From the NCBI GenBank assembly GCA_019322895.1, contig JAHWHZ010000001.1, forward strand, positions 186,001-250,000: a stretch of DNA of 64,000 bases. Direction: 5' to 3'. Each line of letters starts with the position of its first letter. The stretch's first letter is position 1. The translations under genes were made by a program, and so were the position numbers. Origin of the DNA: Candidatus Woesearchaeota archaeon (lineage in GTDB: Archaea > Nanobdellota > Nanobdellia > Woesearchaeales > ARS49). Below are positions 1 to 8,584 of the stretch, in pieces. Under the pieces are notes generated by a model. It saw only the letters and a program-made list of their open reading frames with translations, ran no database searches and was not told the origin of the DNA.

Positions 1-34
1 AAGAAATATAAAGATTTCTCTATTTTAATCAGAT

Positions 35-460
35 ATGGCGGGGAGAATAAAGAATACTTTCTGTATTGTGCAGGAGAATGGCTTTTTTTGGGAATTTCCA
101 GATTCAGAGTTTTTGCAGGTCATCGTAGATAAATTAGACAGAAACGAAGTCAGGAGAGCTGCGCAGAGAGATGTTAATATTCTCACAGAACTTATTGAAA
201 GAAATTATTCTACAGCAGGGATCAAGAGGATTAAAGAGCTTGGCCTTGGCAGTGTTGAGAAAATCTGGCAATATCGCCAGCACCTGATTGACAGGTTTAA
301 CTGCAGGCTGCGGCAGACAAGGCTTGTGCCTGCCTGGATGGATTGTGACTCTTTTGATTACAGATTTTACAGCAAGACAGAAGAGTTCAAGAAAGCGCTT
401 CCAAGAGAATATTATTTAGAAGGGGTTGTCCTCACCCAACAAATACCTACCGAACAGTAG
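35..460 (+). CDS. Hypothetical protein, 141 aa
   Basis: I do not recognise this family. The protein is mixed alpha/beta by composition with many Arg, Glu and Lys residues, no membrane segment and no signal peptide. An AT-rich AAATATAAAG box lies about 25 nt before the ATG, so the mRNA is probably leaderless and the start well placed. It precedes the CoiA-like gene on the same strand by 44 nt, but that gene has its own TATA box. No functional inference is possible. Confidence 0.6.
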   Translation: MAGRIKNTFCIVQENGFFWEFPDSEFLQVIVDKLDRNEVRRAAQRDVNILTELIERNYSTAGIKRIKELGLGSVEKIWQYRQHLIDRFNCRLRQTRLVPAWMDCDSFDYRFYSKTEEFKKALPREYYLEGVVLTQQIPTEQ

Positions 461-504
461 TTAAAAGCGAAAGATTTAAATACTGCCGTCTTGTTTTCAA
501 TACT

Positions 505-1539
505 ATGTTTTCAGCAGAATCAGACGGAAAAACGTATTATGCATGGGATGTCCATGACCCAAAATCCCGCGCATTTGCCTGCAGATATTGCAAGAGGGAT
601 GTTATTTATATTTCTCCAAGCACAAGGGATTTTGGCAAGATTCCTGTTTCTGCGCATTTCAGGCATAAGCCGACTGGCGAGGAGCAGGGCATACTCTGGC
701 ATCCTGAAAGAGAAGCATCTTTTGCAAGAGGGGATGTTGTGCAGGCGCTTGTTGAGAATTTTGAGCCCCTGGATTTTTTCTATGAGTTTGAGACTGACAA
801 GGTGCATGATCTAGAGGGCCGCTGTTTTGCAAGTGATTTTTCTTTAGTCAGGAAACATTCTGGCAGAGAGACTGTATTCTTTGTGGAAGACAGCAAATTT
901 AATGCAAGGGAATTAAAGCAAAACATCCGGGCATTGACAACTAATGACATATCTTCAGCAATCATTTTCTGCGCGCAGGGAGAAAAAAATCCGCAAGGTT
1001 TTTATTTCAGGGACCTGAACGACCCTAAGAGGCCTGCTGACTTGAAAAAAATCGACGGCAATGAAAAAGCAGTATATGATCTTGTTGAAACAAATTTTTA
1101 TTTTGACCATGACACAAAAGAATTTTTTGCTGCGCGCTTTCATTCATATCGCGAACGCGGAACAGACTATTGGGGCAATCCCGCCCAGATAGAAAAAAAG
1201 ACCTTCAAGAAACCTCTAATAGCCTGGCGCTCAAGAAGAGTGCTTCCAATAGGCACGATAAACACAGGCCTGCTTTTTTCTCGCCTGATAAATCCAGAAC
1301 TCGAGTATGGACCTATGAAATGCATCGGAGAGCTGGATAAAGCAAAGAAACTGATTGCAGCAAAGACTGGCGAAGGATCTATCCGAGATGAAGCAGAAGA
1401 GCATTTTCTTACTGATATGCGCGAGAATCTCAGCATCAAATTGGCTGATTTGAAAGGCAAGGACAAAGAAAAACCGCACTGGCCTTACAATAAGTTTCAT
1501 CAATGGCTTATTGAGATATGTGACGAACTCAAAGTTTAA
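505..1539 (+). CDS. CoiA-like nuclease-domain protein, 344 aa
   Basis: The N-terminal ~150 residues resemble the competence protein CoiA/restriction-fold nuclease family: a CRYC zinc-knuckle-like pair, then AHFRHKP (the HFRH/HFAH element), then HPERE, and a short beta-rich stretch with DFS and FVEDSKFN in the position of the family's catalytic Asp/Glu-x-Lys. CoiA proteins promote recombination of incoming DNA in bacteria; the role here is unknown. The C-terminal half is not recognised. A TATA-like ATTTAAATAC about 28 nt upstream of the ATG predicts a leaderless transcript. The stop codon overlaps the convergent large exonuclease gene by 4 nt. The family assignment rests on motif spacing only. 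Confidence 0.5.
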   Translation: MFSAESDGKTYYAWDVHDPKSRAFACRYCKRDVIYISPSTRDFGKIPVSAHFRHKPTGEEQGILWHPEREASFARGDVVQALVENFEPLDFFYEFETDKVHDLEGRCFASDFSLVRKHSGRETVFFVEDSKFNARELKQNIRALTTNDISSAIIFCAQGEKNPQGFYFRDLNDPKRPADLKKIDGNEKAVYDLVETNFYFDHDTKEFFAARFHSYRERGTDYWGNPAQIEKKTFKKPLIAWRSRRVLPIGTINTGLLFSRLINPELEYGPMKCIGELDKAKKLIAAKTGEGSIRDEAEEHFLTDMRENLSIKLADLKGKDKEKPHWPYNKFHQWLIEICDELKV

Positions 1540-4500
1540 GAATCCATTACCTTCTTTATATGCTTGCAGACATGCTTTTGATATTCTTCAGCAGAAAGAG
1601 TCCTCATATATTCGTCATAGCCGCCAAACTGGCGCCCCCAATATTTTTTAGTAGACATCTTCTTGAAATGCATTCCTTCGCAGGTGCAGTCATAACCTTG
1701 ACCAGGAGTGTGCGTAACTATGTGAAAATCACCTTCTCTTGAGTCAGAGGAAACAACCATCTGCTCTTTGCTTGCATGAAAATGCTGGACAGTATTTTGC
1801 GTGATTGCATTCATTGCCCACAATGCTTTTGCGCACTGCCTGTCTTCATTCTCAAAATCTGCTCTGAATCCATTCCTGTACGCCCGGTATGATTTATAGA
1901 TTTCAAGTGCAAAATCATTCAAGACATTGCCTTGGTCCACAGTCTTTTTTACTAATGCAGTTGGTGCTTGTTTTAATTCTTCCCTGTTCCAGCTCTCAAA
2001 GCCATCTTCTGGATGCTGCTCATGCAGCACTTCTGTCACGAATTTTTCCTCTTCTTTTATCGCGTCTTCCAATGGCTTCAATAACTTGTTTATCCTGTCG
2101 TGGAATCTTGCTGCATATTTCGCTTTGTCAAGCTTCAGGTTTTCTATGGAAGTTATGTAGATTCTTTCAAGCTCGCCTTTTTTGTTCGGCTCTACTGTAT
2201 AATGCATCTTGAACTTCACGTCATAAAATTTCTTTCCTTCATGCCTGAGCCTGAATTTTATTTCTTCTCCTTTGACATATGCCTTGTATGTCTGCGATTT
2301 CTTGATGAAGAACACAAGATAATCTTTTGGCACCCTGTTGCTGTCAAATGCGTTTCTGCAGTATTTGATATGCTTCACTGCTTCTTCAAGATAGCCGCTG
2401 AACAGCTTGTCAAGAAAACCCCCATACGCATACATCTCAAAAAGAGTGAGATCTTTTGAGGGCTCATCCTGCACTTTTATTCCGCCATAATACCCTTGCT
2501 TTGGATAGTATATCCTGTTTCCTGATTTTGTGGGGTCTGCTGCAATGTATGTTTTTTCATGCGTGTCTATTCTTATTGCAAGGCAGTCCTCTGGAAATTT
2601 TTCTGCCCCCTCAACAGAAGCGAATATGTGCTCGTCTTTCTTGTGTACAATCTCTACTCCTGCTTCTTCTAATTCTCTTGATAATTTCAATAATCTGTCT
2701 TCAAATTGCATTATCTCTATGCTTTCAGGGTCTGCCTTAAATGGCGCAACAACACGGTTTCTTTTCTTTGCGACCTTAAGCCATTCATTGAGCAGTTCCT
2801 GGAACAAGTGCAGGTCTATGTCTTGTTTTTGCAAAAGCTCTCCAACTTCTTCTATCCTGCCGCGTACAACGTCTTTTAATTTTTCTTCATTATATTCAAC
2901 GCAAGGCATTTCAGATTCCTGCCAGCACTCTGCAAGATACAAATCTGGATCAAGAACTGCTTCTAGTGTATTTAAGTTGACGTATGCTCTCCTTAATTGG
3001 TCTTTGTCATGCGTCTCTTTAATCAATTCATTGCAGAGCATGCAAGCAAGATCCACATCATGCACTTTTAGTTTTGCTTTCTTGACGTTCTTGTCAAATT
3101 CATCTCTTGCCTTGATGAATCCTGCCCATGCTTCCAGCAAATATTTGCAGAATGCATCTGCATACTGCGAGAGTGTGTAATAATCTTCTGGAATTCCTTT
3201 TTGCTGCTCCACATATTCAAAAAAATCTTTTGCTGCTGGAAATCTGAATTCCATATCTTCCTGCAGGAATGGCCAGGAAGGGATTGCAAAATGCGCAATA
3301 TTTTTTCTCAATCCTCTTTCTTTTTCTGCAGGCCTTGTCTTCTTTTTCTTTTGCGCCTTGACAAATCTTCTCAGTCTTTGCTCTGCTCTTCTTGATGCTT
3401 TTGTTATCCTGTGGATAGTATCCATGTGCGTTCCTGTCTTTTCAAAGAATTCTTTTTTCTGCAGGTTGTTTATTGTGTTTGCTGTGTGCATTGCTTTCTG
3501 TATGTTTATGTCTGCAAACTCGCATATCTTGTCAAGATGCTTGAAGTATCTCTGCATTTCTGGATGGAATATCAGCTCTGGAAGGATATCGACATCAGCT
3601 CCGACATATTTTGCAATTATTTGCGCGCACGCCTCTTTTAAGTTAGATATATCCTCTATCTCTCCGGCATGTTCTCTTATTTTTTCCTGCGTGTTCTTTG
3701 ATGCTTCTTCTATAGACATGCCGTCTATTATATCTTCAAGCTCTGCCATCATCTTGTAGTCTATTGATTTCTTGAAGTCAAGCCCCAGCTCCTGTGCAAT
3801 CATTGCGATTTTTCTGTTAGGCAAAAATTTCTTTGCAATCTTTGCCCACGGCAATGGGTCTATGATTATCTTGTCTTTCACGTCTATTCTTTCAAAGAAT
3901 CTTGTGGTGACTTCTTTTCTTGGTCTCGCTTTTCGTTTTCCTAATGTCAGGCCGTGGTCTGTCTCCCTTAGTTCGATGAAGTCATAAGAGGTATTGTATG
4001 CGCACAGAACTTCAGGATTCATTGAATTGATTGATTTCTCTATTCCTGCCATGAGCCAGTCTTCATTTTCGTAATGGTCGATGATTGTGCAGTCTTCTTC
4101 AGCAAACTGTCTCTTGAACTCTTCTCCCACTTTCTTGCTTGTGTGAATCTCTTTCTTGAACTGCCCATCTGGAGTGAAATATTTTATTGCAACCCAGCTC
4201 ACTTCCTCTTTTGGCGTGTTGAACCTGGGCTTCTCTATGTCAATAAAGCACCAGGTCATGTCCATCAAATCTTCTGAATTGATGTATCTCTTGAAAGCAA
4301 AATGCTCGTCAGAATCAAGTATCACTTTGAGCTCATCTTCTTCTCTTTCTATTCTTCCAAGGCCAGGCAGTTTCTCTCTCAATGATTCAATGTCTTTCTG
4401 CACTTCTGTTCTTTCTGCAACCAAATCAGGCCCGAGTTTTTCTGCAAACTTTCTTTTTTTGATGTCCTTGAATCTCTTTGTTCCGTAGAATCTATCAAAG

Positions 4501-5240
4501 AATTTGTTCATGTCTGTGATTGTTCTTTTGACATTATCGTCAAGTGTTTTCTCTGCTTCTGTCCTTATTTCACGCAGTTTTTGTTCTATCTTATTTCTTT
4601 CCTGGAGCAGTTCAACAAGAGTGTCGGTCTTTATTTCATGATAGCTCCAGGGATGGTGTGCCCCCCACCTTACCATCTCTGTGTAATGTCCTGTGACAAT
4701 CTTATTTGATATTGCGAATCCTGCTTTTTTGTAATCTTCTTTGTATCTCTTGATTATGCATTCAAGCAGGTCCTTGAATCCCTCATCTTTTGTTGTTCCT
4801 TTTAATCTCTGCAGTGCTTGCAGCTTGTTCTTGTATCTTTTCCAGATTTTTTCAGTTTCTTTCTGTTGTTTTTCGTCTAATTGCTCTTCCAGTTTTTTCC
4901 ACAATGCCTTGTCTCTTTCTTCTCTTATCAGGCCAATCATGTCGCTTCTTTTTGCTTTGACCTGCAGAATTCTGAAAGGGCTGTCTTTCTCAATTATCTG
5001 CGATTCATCAAAGCGCTGAAGGAGAACCTCTTCAAGTGCTTTTTTCTCGTCGATATTTGGTTTTCTTCTCTTTCTTTTCTTGACAGTTTCTTCTGGAAGC
5101 GCGTCTTCAAGAATTTCAGTTGTGAAGGTGTGAGTATAATCTATATAGATATCGCCTAATTCCTTGAAATGATAATGCTTGAAGTCTCCTTTTGCATCAA
5201 GCTCTGTAACTAAACGTTCTATCGTCACAAACCCCACCAT
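1536..5240 (-). CDS. Degenerate family B DNA polymerase-like exonuclease with C-terminal SWIM zinc finger, 1234 aa
   Basis: Domains as read: residues 1-320 charged, coiled-coil rich; 328-560 a DnaQ/PolB-type 3'-5' exonuclease with all three motifs (Exo I FIDIE at D334/E336; Exo II AYNTSYD ending at D420; Exo III YVGAD at Y545-D549). Residues ~860-1060 follow the archaeal PolB palm-thumb pattern, but the position of the YxDTDS motif C reads HKKDEH (866-871), so the catalytic aspartate appears lost. Residues 1155-1230 form a SWIM finger (C1185, C1187, C1225, H1227). Predicted: active exonuclease, inactive polymerase, DNA- or protein-binding finger. Normal PolBs are ~750-900 aa. A TATA box (TTTAAATAAAG) sits about 25 nt before the ATG; the 38-nt spacer to the divergent glycosylase gene holds both promoters. 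Confidence 0.65.
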   Translation of the reverse strand: MVGFVTIERLVTELDAKGDFKHYHFKELGDIYIDYTHTFTTEILEDALPEETVKKRKRRKPNIDEKKALEEVLLQRFDESQIIEKDSPFRILQVKAKRSDMIGLIREERDKALWKKLEEQLDEKQQKETEKIWKRYKNKLQALQRLKGTTKDEGFKDLLECIIKRYKEDYKKAGFAISNKIVTGHYTEMVRWGAHHPWSYHEIKTDTLVELLQERNKIEQKLREIRTEAEKTLDDNVKRTITDMNKFFDRFYGTKRFKDIKKRKFAEKLGPDLVAERTEVQKDIESLREKLPGLGRIEREEDELKVILDSDEHFAFKRYINSEDLMDMTWCFIDIEKPRFNTPKEEVSWVAIKYFTPDGQFKKEIHTSKKVGEEFKRQFAEEDCTIIDHYENEDWLMAGIEKSINSMNPEVLCAYNTSYDFIELRETDHGLTLGKRKARPRKEVTTRFFERIDVKDKIIIDPLPWAKIAKKFLPNRKIAMIAQELGLDFKKSIDYKMMAELEDIIDGMSIEEASKNTQEKIREHAGEIEDISNLKEACAQIIAKYVGADVDILPELIFHPEMQRYFKHLDKICEFADINIQKAMHTANTINNLQKKEFFEKTGTHMDTIHRITKASRRAEQRLRRFVKAQKKKKTRPAEKERGLRKNIAHFAIPSWPFLQEDMEFRFPAAKDFFEYVEQQKGIPEDYYTLSQYADAFCKYLLEAWAGFIKARDEFDKNVKKAKLKVHDVDLACMLCNELIKETHDKDQLRRAYVNLNTLEAVLDPDLYLAECWQESEMPCVEYNEEKLKDVVRGRIEEVGELLQKQDIDLHLFQELLNEWLKVAKKRNRVVAPFKADPESIEIMQFEDRLLKLSRELEEAGVEIVHKKDEHIFASVEGAEKFPEDCLAIRIDTHEKTYIAADPTKSGNRIYYPKQGYYGGIKVQDEPSKDLTLFEMYAYGGFLDKLFSGYLEEAVKHIKYCRNAFDSNRVPKDYLVFFIKKSQTYKAYVKGEEIKFRLRHEGKKFYDVKFKMHYTVEPNKKGELERIYITSIENLKLDKAKYAARFHDRINKLLKPLEDAIKEEEKFVTEVLHEQHPEDGFESWNREELKQAPTALVKKTVDQGNVLNDFALEIYKSYRAYRNGFRADFENEDRQCAKALWAMNAITQNTVQHFHASKEQMVVSSDSREGDFHIVTHTPGQGYDCTCEGMHFKKMSTKKYWGRQFGGYDEYMRTLSAEEYQKHVCKHIKKVMDS

Positions 5241-5278
5241 CCATAAAGTTTTAATAAGGCTGGTCTTTATTTAAAGCT

Positions 5279-5917
5279 ATGCAAAAGATTTTCAAGACGC
5301 TTTATAAAACCTATGGAGCACAGAACTGGTGGCCAGTTACATCAAAAAACAAGCAGTTCGAGATAATAATAGGAACAATTCTGACGCAGAATACTTCTTG
5401 GAAAAATGTAGAAAAAGCGATTGCAAACCTTAAAGAAAAAAATCTTATTCATCCTGCAAAGATCATCAAGACAAACAAGAATGCCTTGGCAAAACTTATC
5501 AAGCCGAGCGGCTATTTCAATCAAAAAGCAGAACGTCTTAAAATCGTGTCCAAGTTTCTTCTGCAAAATAAGAATCTTTCTAGGCTTCCTGTTAAAAAAT
5601 TAAGAGAAACTCTTTTAGAAATCAAGGGAGTTGGCCCAGAGACAGCTGATTCAATTATTTTGTATGCATTCAACAAGCCGAGTTTTGTCGTCGATTTGTA
5701 TACAAAAAGAATATTTTCAAGATTAGGCTTCTGCAATCAAGACTGCAAATACGACGAACTGCAGGACTTGTTTCACAAAAGCCTTGCAAGAGACGCAAAA
5801 CTTTTCAATGAATACCATGCATTGATTGTCGAGCATGCAAAGCAGTTCTGCAGAAAAACGCCGGAGTGCAGGGGTTGTCCATTGACTAAAGTTTGCCGGA
5901 AAAGAATTTCAGTATAA
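5279..5917 (+). CDS. Endonuclease III/MagIII-type DNA glycosylase, 212 aa
   Basis: HhH-GPD base-excision repair glycosylase. The helix-hairpin-helix reads EIKGVGPETADS and is followed by the catalytic aspartate in FVVDLYTKR. The lysine used by bifunctional Nth enzymes (GVGxK) is replaced by Glu, as in the MagIII/archaeal Endo III-related monofunctional group that removes alkylated bases. The C-terminal 4Fe-4S ligands are present as C-x5-C-x2-C-x5-C (CRKTPEC...CPLTKVC). Length is usual. TATA TTTTAATAAG ends about 22 nt upstream of the ATG, so leaderless. The last 32 nt overlap the convergent Nudix gene. A canonical Nth is encoded separately at 54139-54786, consistent with a distinct substrate for this one. 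Confidence 0.85.
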   Translation: MQKIFKTLYKTYGAQNWWPVTSKNKQFEIIIGTILTQNTSWKNVEKAIANLKEKNLIHPAKIIKTNKNALAKLIKPSGYFNQKAERLKIVSKFLLQNKNLSRLPVKKLRETLLEIKGVGPETADSIILYAFNKPSFVVDLYTKRIFSRLGFCNQDCKYDELQDLFHKSLARDAKLFNEYHALIVEHAKQFCRKTPECRGCPLTKVCRKRISV

Positions 5918-6284
5918 GTTCTTTCCATTTTGGCATGACTTTTATTTTGTCTAGATCTTTTACAGGGAAAAACTTAAGCGCCTGCCCTTCTGTCAGTTTT
6001 AATTCAGAAATATCGCAATCAATCTCTGCAGCAAAGACATTGTCTTCAACTTCTATATCTCCTTCTTTTCTTATGCCTTTATGCACCTGCTTAAAATCTT
6101 TCAAGTTATATCTAATCTCTTCTTTTACTTCCCGCTTTAATGCTTCTTCAGGAGTTTCCCCTTCATCGATAAGTCCTCCAAACAAGCTCCAATAATTAGG
6201 AAAAGGTATGTCTGGCTTGTCATCTCTTAATTGCAAAAGTACTTCATCTTTCTTGTATAAAATTACTTTGGCTATTCTTTTCAT
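5886..6284 (-). CDS. Nudix hydrolase (MutT-like), 132 aa
   Basis: Contains a complete Nudix box, G-x5-E-x7-REVKEE, starting at GGLIDEGETPEEALKREV, within a single ~130-aa domain. Nudix enzymes hydrolyse nucleoside diphosphate-linked substrates with Mg2+; the substrate cannot be told from sequence. It may serve as an oxidised-nucleotide or NDP-X sanitiser, which would fit the neighbouring repair glycosylase, but the genes are convergent rather than an operon. A TATA box (CTTTATATAATC on the minus strand) lies ~25 nt before the ATG. Confidence 0.85.
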   Translation of the reverse strand: MKRIAKVILYKKDEVLLQLRDDKPDIPFPNYWSLFGGLIDEGETPEEALKREVKEEIRYNLKDFKQVHKGIRKEGDIEVEDNVFAAEIDCDISELKLTEGQALKFFPVKDLDKIKVMPKWKELILKFFSGKL

Positions 6285-6364
6285 AACTCAAAATAAAAAG
6301 TAGGATTATATAAAGTTAGCGCAGAATAACAAAATTTATATATTTAAATAAATAAAGCCAGATT

Positions 6365-7027
6365 ATGACGAATATACTCGGAATATTGTTCATCATTCTT
6401 ATAGCCGCATTAGTTGTTGCAATAATCCTGGCATTCCTGAAAAAGATAACAAAGATGGCGATTCCTTTGATCATAATCGCGTTATTGATTGTCGGGGCGT
6501 TTTATTTTGTGTCAGACACAGCTGACCTGCAGAAGAATTTTGCAGTGGAAAACAAGATATTCCTGCTGGACATGGACGGCAGGATAGCAGGAGCATTTGT
6601 GTCAGGAGCAGACAAGCAAGAAATAAGCACAGAACTAGAGCAATACAACAAATTATATCCAAACAACATGGATGAGATTCTTGGAAATTATTACAAGGTG
6701 ATTGTTGTTCACTGGGATGCGTTCTCAGGAATTAAAGAGCTTGACATGGAAGTGAAAAAATTATCCAACGCAGAAATCAAGAACTTGTTAAGCGCAGACA
6801 ATCCTATGATTGTGCTTGAGGAAGGCCCTTTCAAGGGGATGTTTGAGTCAGGCAATACTTTGAAAAGCGTGATTTTCAGCTGGCTTTTTGCAGAAGAAAA
6901 CCAGAAGACAAATCTTATAGTGCAGTACAGGAAAGGAGTTGTTGATATTTATCCTGAGACAACAAGTTTGAAGGTCATAAAATTAATTCCAGAACCAATC
7001 CTTGAGAGATTGGTGAAGGTGGAGTAA
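6365..7027 (+). CDS. Two-TM membrane protein, 220 aa
   Basis: Unrecognised. Residues 4-25 and ~31-50 are hydrophobic helices separated by a short KKITK loop; the remaining ~170 residues are soluble and, by topology, either both ends cytoplasmic or the domain outside. The soluble part contains FLLDMDGRIAGAF, possibly a beta-rich module. TATA AAATTTATATA about 25 nt upstream of the ATG. It is the first gene of a three-gene run with a proline-rich protein (1-nt gap) and lspA (ATGA overlap), suggesting co-transcription and an envelope role. Confidence 0.75.
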   Translation: MTNILGILFIILIAALVVAIILAFLKKITKMAIPLIIIALLIVGAFYFVSDTADLQKNFAVENKIFLLDMDGRIAGAFVSGADKQEISTELEQYNKLYPNNMDEILGNYYKVIVVHWDAFSGIKELDMEVKKLSNAEIKNLLSADNPMIVLEEGPFKGMFESGNTLKSVIFSWLFAEENQKTNLIVQYRKGVVDIYPETTSLKVIKLIPEPILERLVKVE

Positions 7028-7028
7028 A

Positions 7029-7415
7029 ATGTTTGAATCATTGAAGTTTTGGAAGAAAAAAGAAAAAATTCCTACAACACCAGACATCGCGCCTCCTGAC
7101 AAGCCTCCTGGCTTGGATGAAGCACCTATGGATCTTACAGGTCCTGAGATGCCTGGCCTGCCAAGCGAAGCACCTGCGCGGCCTACTTCTGGCCTTGCTC
7201 CTGAACAGGCTGTTGCTTTCGGGAGAGAAGCTGGACCTCCGGAGATGTCTTCTCCTTTGACTCCTCCTGCTGAGACGCCTGTGGAATCTGGCAAAGAATT
7301 TCAATTAATCAACGCAAAGCTTGACACAATCAAGGCAGGCATTGACCACATTAATGCGCGTCTTGATAAGATAGAGCAGCCCAGGGAAGAGAAAGAGATT
7401 ATTGCTTGGAGATGA
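7029..7415 (+). CDS. Proline-rich protein with C-terminal coiled coil, 128 aa
   Basis: Unrecognised. Residues ~15-90 are rich in Pro, Gly, Ala, Thr and Ser and look disordered; the last ~35 residues (INAKLDTIKAGIDHINARLD) form an amphipathic heptad pattern typical of a short oligomerising coiled coil. It begins 1 nt after the upstream membrane-protein gene and its TGA stop overlaps the lspA ATG. Similar disordered plus coiled-coil proteins occur at 31828-32337. No function assigned. Confidence 0.7.
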   Translation: MFESLKFWKKKEKIPTTPDIAPPDKPPGLDEAPMDLTGPEMPGLPSEAPARPTSGLAPEQAVAFGREAGPPEMSSPLTPPAETPVESGKEFQLINAKLDTIKAGIDHINARLDKIEQPREEKEIIAWR

Positions 7416-7861
7416 GAAAGAACACGATTTTCTTTTGCATTGCATTATTGATAGTAATCCTTGATCAGCTTACGAAATTCTTGATAACTTCAAGACTTGC
7501 ATTTTCAGAATCAATCCCAGCAATAAAAAATGTTTTTCATCTTACATTAATAAAAAATTTTGGCATTGGCTTTGGCTTGATGAACACGCCGGCAGCAAGA
7601 TGGATTCTTGTCATTGTTACAATAATAATCATAGGAATAATTCTGTACTATTATAAACATATGCCAAAAAAATATCTGCCTGTTGTTTCAACTGCATTGA
7701 TAGTAGGTGGCGCTGTAAGCAATCTGATTGACAGGGTTTTTTTTGGTTTTGTCATTGATTTTTTTGATTTCAGGATCTGGCCTGCATTTAACATTGCAGA
7801 TTCGGCAATAACAATAGGAATTATATGTCTGATTATATACTTTTGGCGAGAGAAAAAATAG
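7412..7861 (+). CDS. lspA: Signal peptidase II (lipoprotein signal peptidase), 149 aa
   Basis: Integral membrane aspartyl protease that cleaves prolipoproteins before the lipid-modified cysteine. Four hydrophobic segments and both family signatures are visible: NLIDRVFFGFVIDF and FNIADSAI, carrying the two catalytic aspartates; the N-terminal DQLTK motif is also present. Length (~150 aa) is typical. An in-frame TTG six bases earlier is possible, but the ATG at 7412 forms a 4-bp overlap with the previous stop and is preferred. LspA is essentially bacterial and rare in Archaea, so transfer is likely. A lipobox substrate candidate is encoded at 50630-51043. Confidence 0.9.
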   Translation: MRKNTIFFCIALLIVILDQLTKFLITSRLAFSESIPAIKNVFHLTLIKNFGIGFGLMNTPAARWILVIVTIIIIGIILYYYKHMPKKYLPVVSTALIVGGAVSNLIDRVFFGFVIDFFDFRIWPAFNIADSAITIGIICLIIYFWREKK

Positions 7862-7876
7862 TTAAAAAAGCGAAAC

Positions 7877-7886
7877 ATTTATATAA
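7877..7886 (+). promoter_or_regulatory. TATA box of the first cysteine surface paralogue
   Basis: ATTTATATAA preceded by AAAC (BRE-like), about 60 nt before the ATG at 7946; a GAGGTGA Shine-Dalgarno follows at 7932-7938. A transcript start is expected near 7910. The same TTTATATA element recurs upstream of the two paralogues (8526-8534 and 9113-9122). Confidence 0.6.
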
Positions 7887-7945
7887 AAGAAATAAAACTT
7901 ATGTTTTATATCTGATTATGTACAACCAAGAGAGGTGAAAAAAGT

Positions 7946-8482
7946 ATGGCAGAACAAACAAAAGGCATTGCACTTGCAATTCTAGGAATCGTTGCAGTGA
8001 TTGCAATAATCGGCTTAGTTCTAATGTTTGCTAAGATGAAGACAGGCGCAGCTGTTGCAGGTGTATATGGTGGTGGACTTGATGTCGGTCACGCTGCAAG
8101 AACATACACAGATGACAGGATTCTGTATTCTGGAATTGTTGAGCAGCCAAACATGCCGCAAGACACACCAGTAAGGTATAAGGTAGAGGGTTCCTGGAAA
8201 ACAGGCTACAGGCAGGACATGACATACAACCCATACACTGGAGCTGGAACATGGGAGCCAAAAGAAATAACACTTACAGGCAACGTGCCAATAACCAGCT
8301 GCTTTGATTTTGCGCAGTATGCACTGGTAAATGCAAAGTATTCTGAATACAAGGATTACACAGCAACTGCAAGTGTCCAGAGGGCAATGAGCCAGTATGA
8401 CGGAAAGTGTGTAAACATTAAAGTCAACGGAAGAGAACCATTCCCAGGACTTTGCTGTTACGAACCAGGAAATCGAATGTAA
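7946..8482 (+). CDS. Membrane-anchored cysteine protein, tandem paralogue 1, 178 aa
   Basis: Residues ~7-30 form one hydrophobic helix (ALAILGIVAVIAIIGLVLMF) ending in a KTGA motif; the rest is a hydrophilic, probably extracellular domain. It shares with the next two genes the helix, the KTGA(G)..YGG junction, and a cysteine pattern TSCFDF ... GKCVNI ... LCCYE, consistent with two disulphides. Not a recognised family; the N-terminal helix resembles an uncleaved pilin-like anchor, but the class III KGQ prepilin cleavage motif is absent. Strong TATA box plus a good Shine-Dalgarno suggest high expression. The domain is ~12 aa longer than in its paralogues, with an inserted repeat-poor Tyr/Thr-rich stretch. 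Confidence 0.8.
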   Translation: MAEQTKGIALAILGIVAVIAIIGLVLMFAKMKTGAAVAGVYGGGLDVGHAARTYTDDRILYSGIVEQPNMPQDTPVRYKVEGSWKTGYRQDMTYNPYTGAGTWEPKEITLTGNVPITSCFDFAQYALVNAKYSEYKDYTATASVQRAMSQYDGKCVNIKVNGREPFPGLCCYEPGNRM

Positions 8483-8525
8483 ATTTTTTTTAATATTTTT
8501 TTTCCTTCTATTTTCTATAGAAAAA

Positions 8526-8534
8526 TTTATATAT
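8526..8534 (+). promoter_or_regulatory. TATA box of tandem paralogue 2
   Basis: TTTATATAT within AAAAATTTATATATTC, about 50 nt ahead of the Shine-Dalgarno GAGGTGA (8577-8583). It shows that the second paralogue has its own promoter rather than depending on read-through. Confidence 0.6.
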
Positions 8535-8584
8535 TCAAATATGTTTTTCTACGATACGCATCATAATTAAAAAATTGAGGTGAT

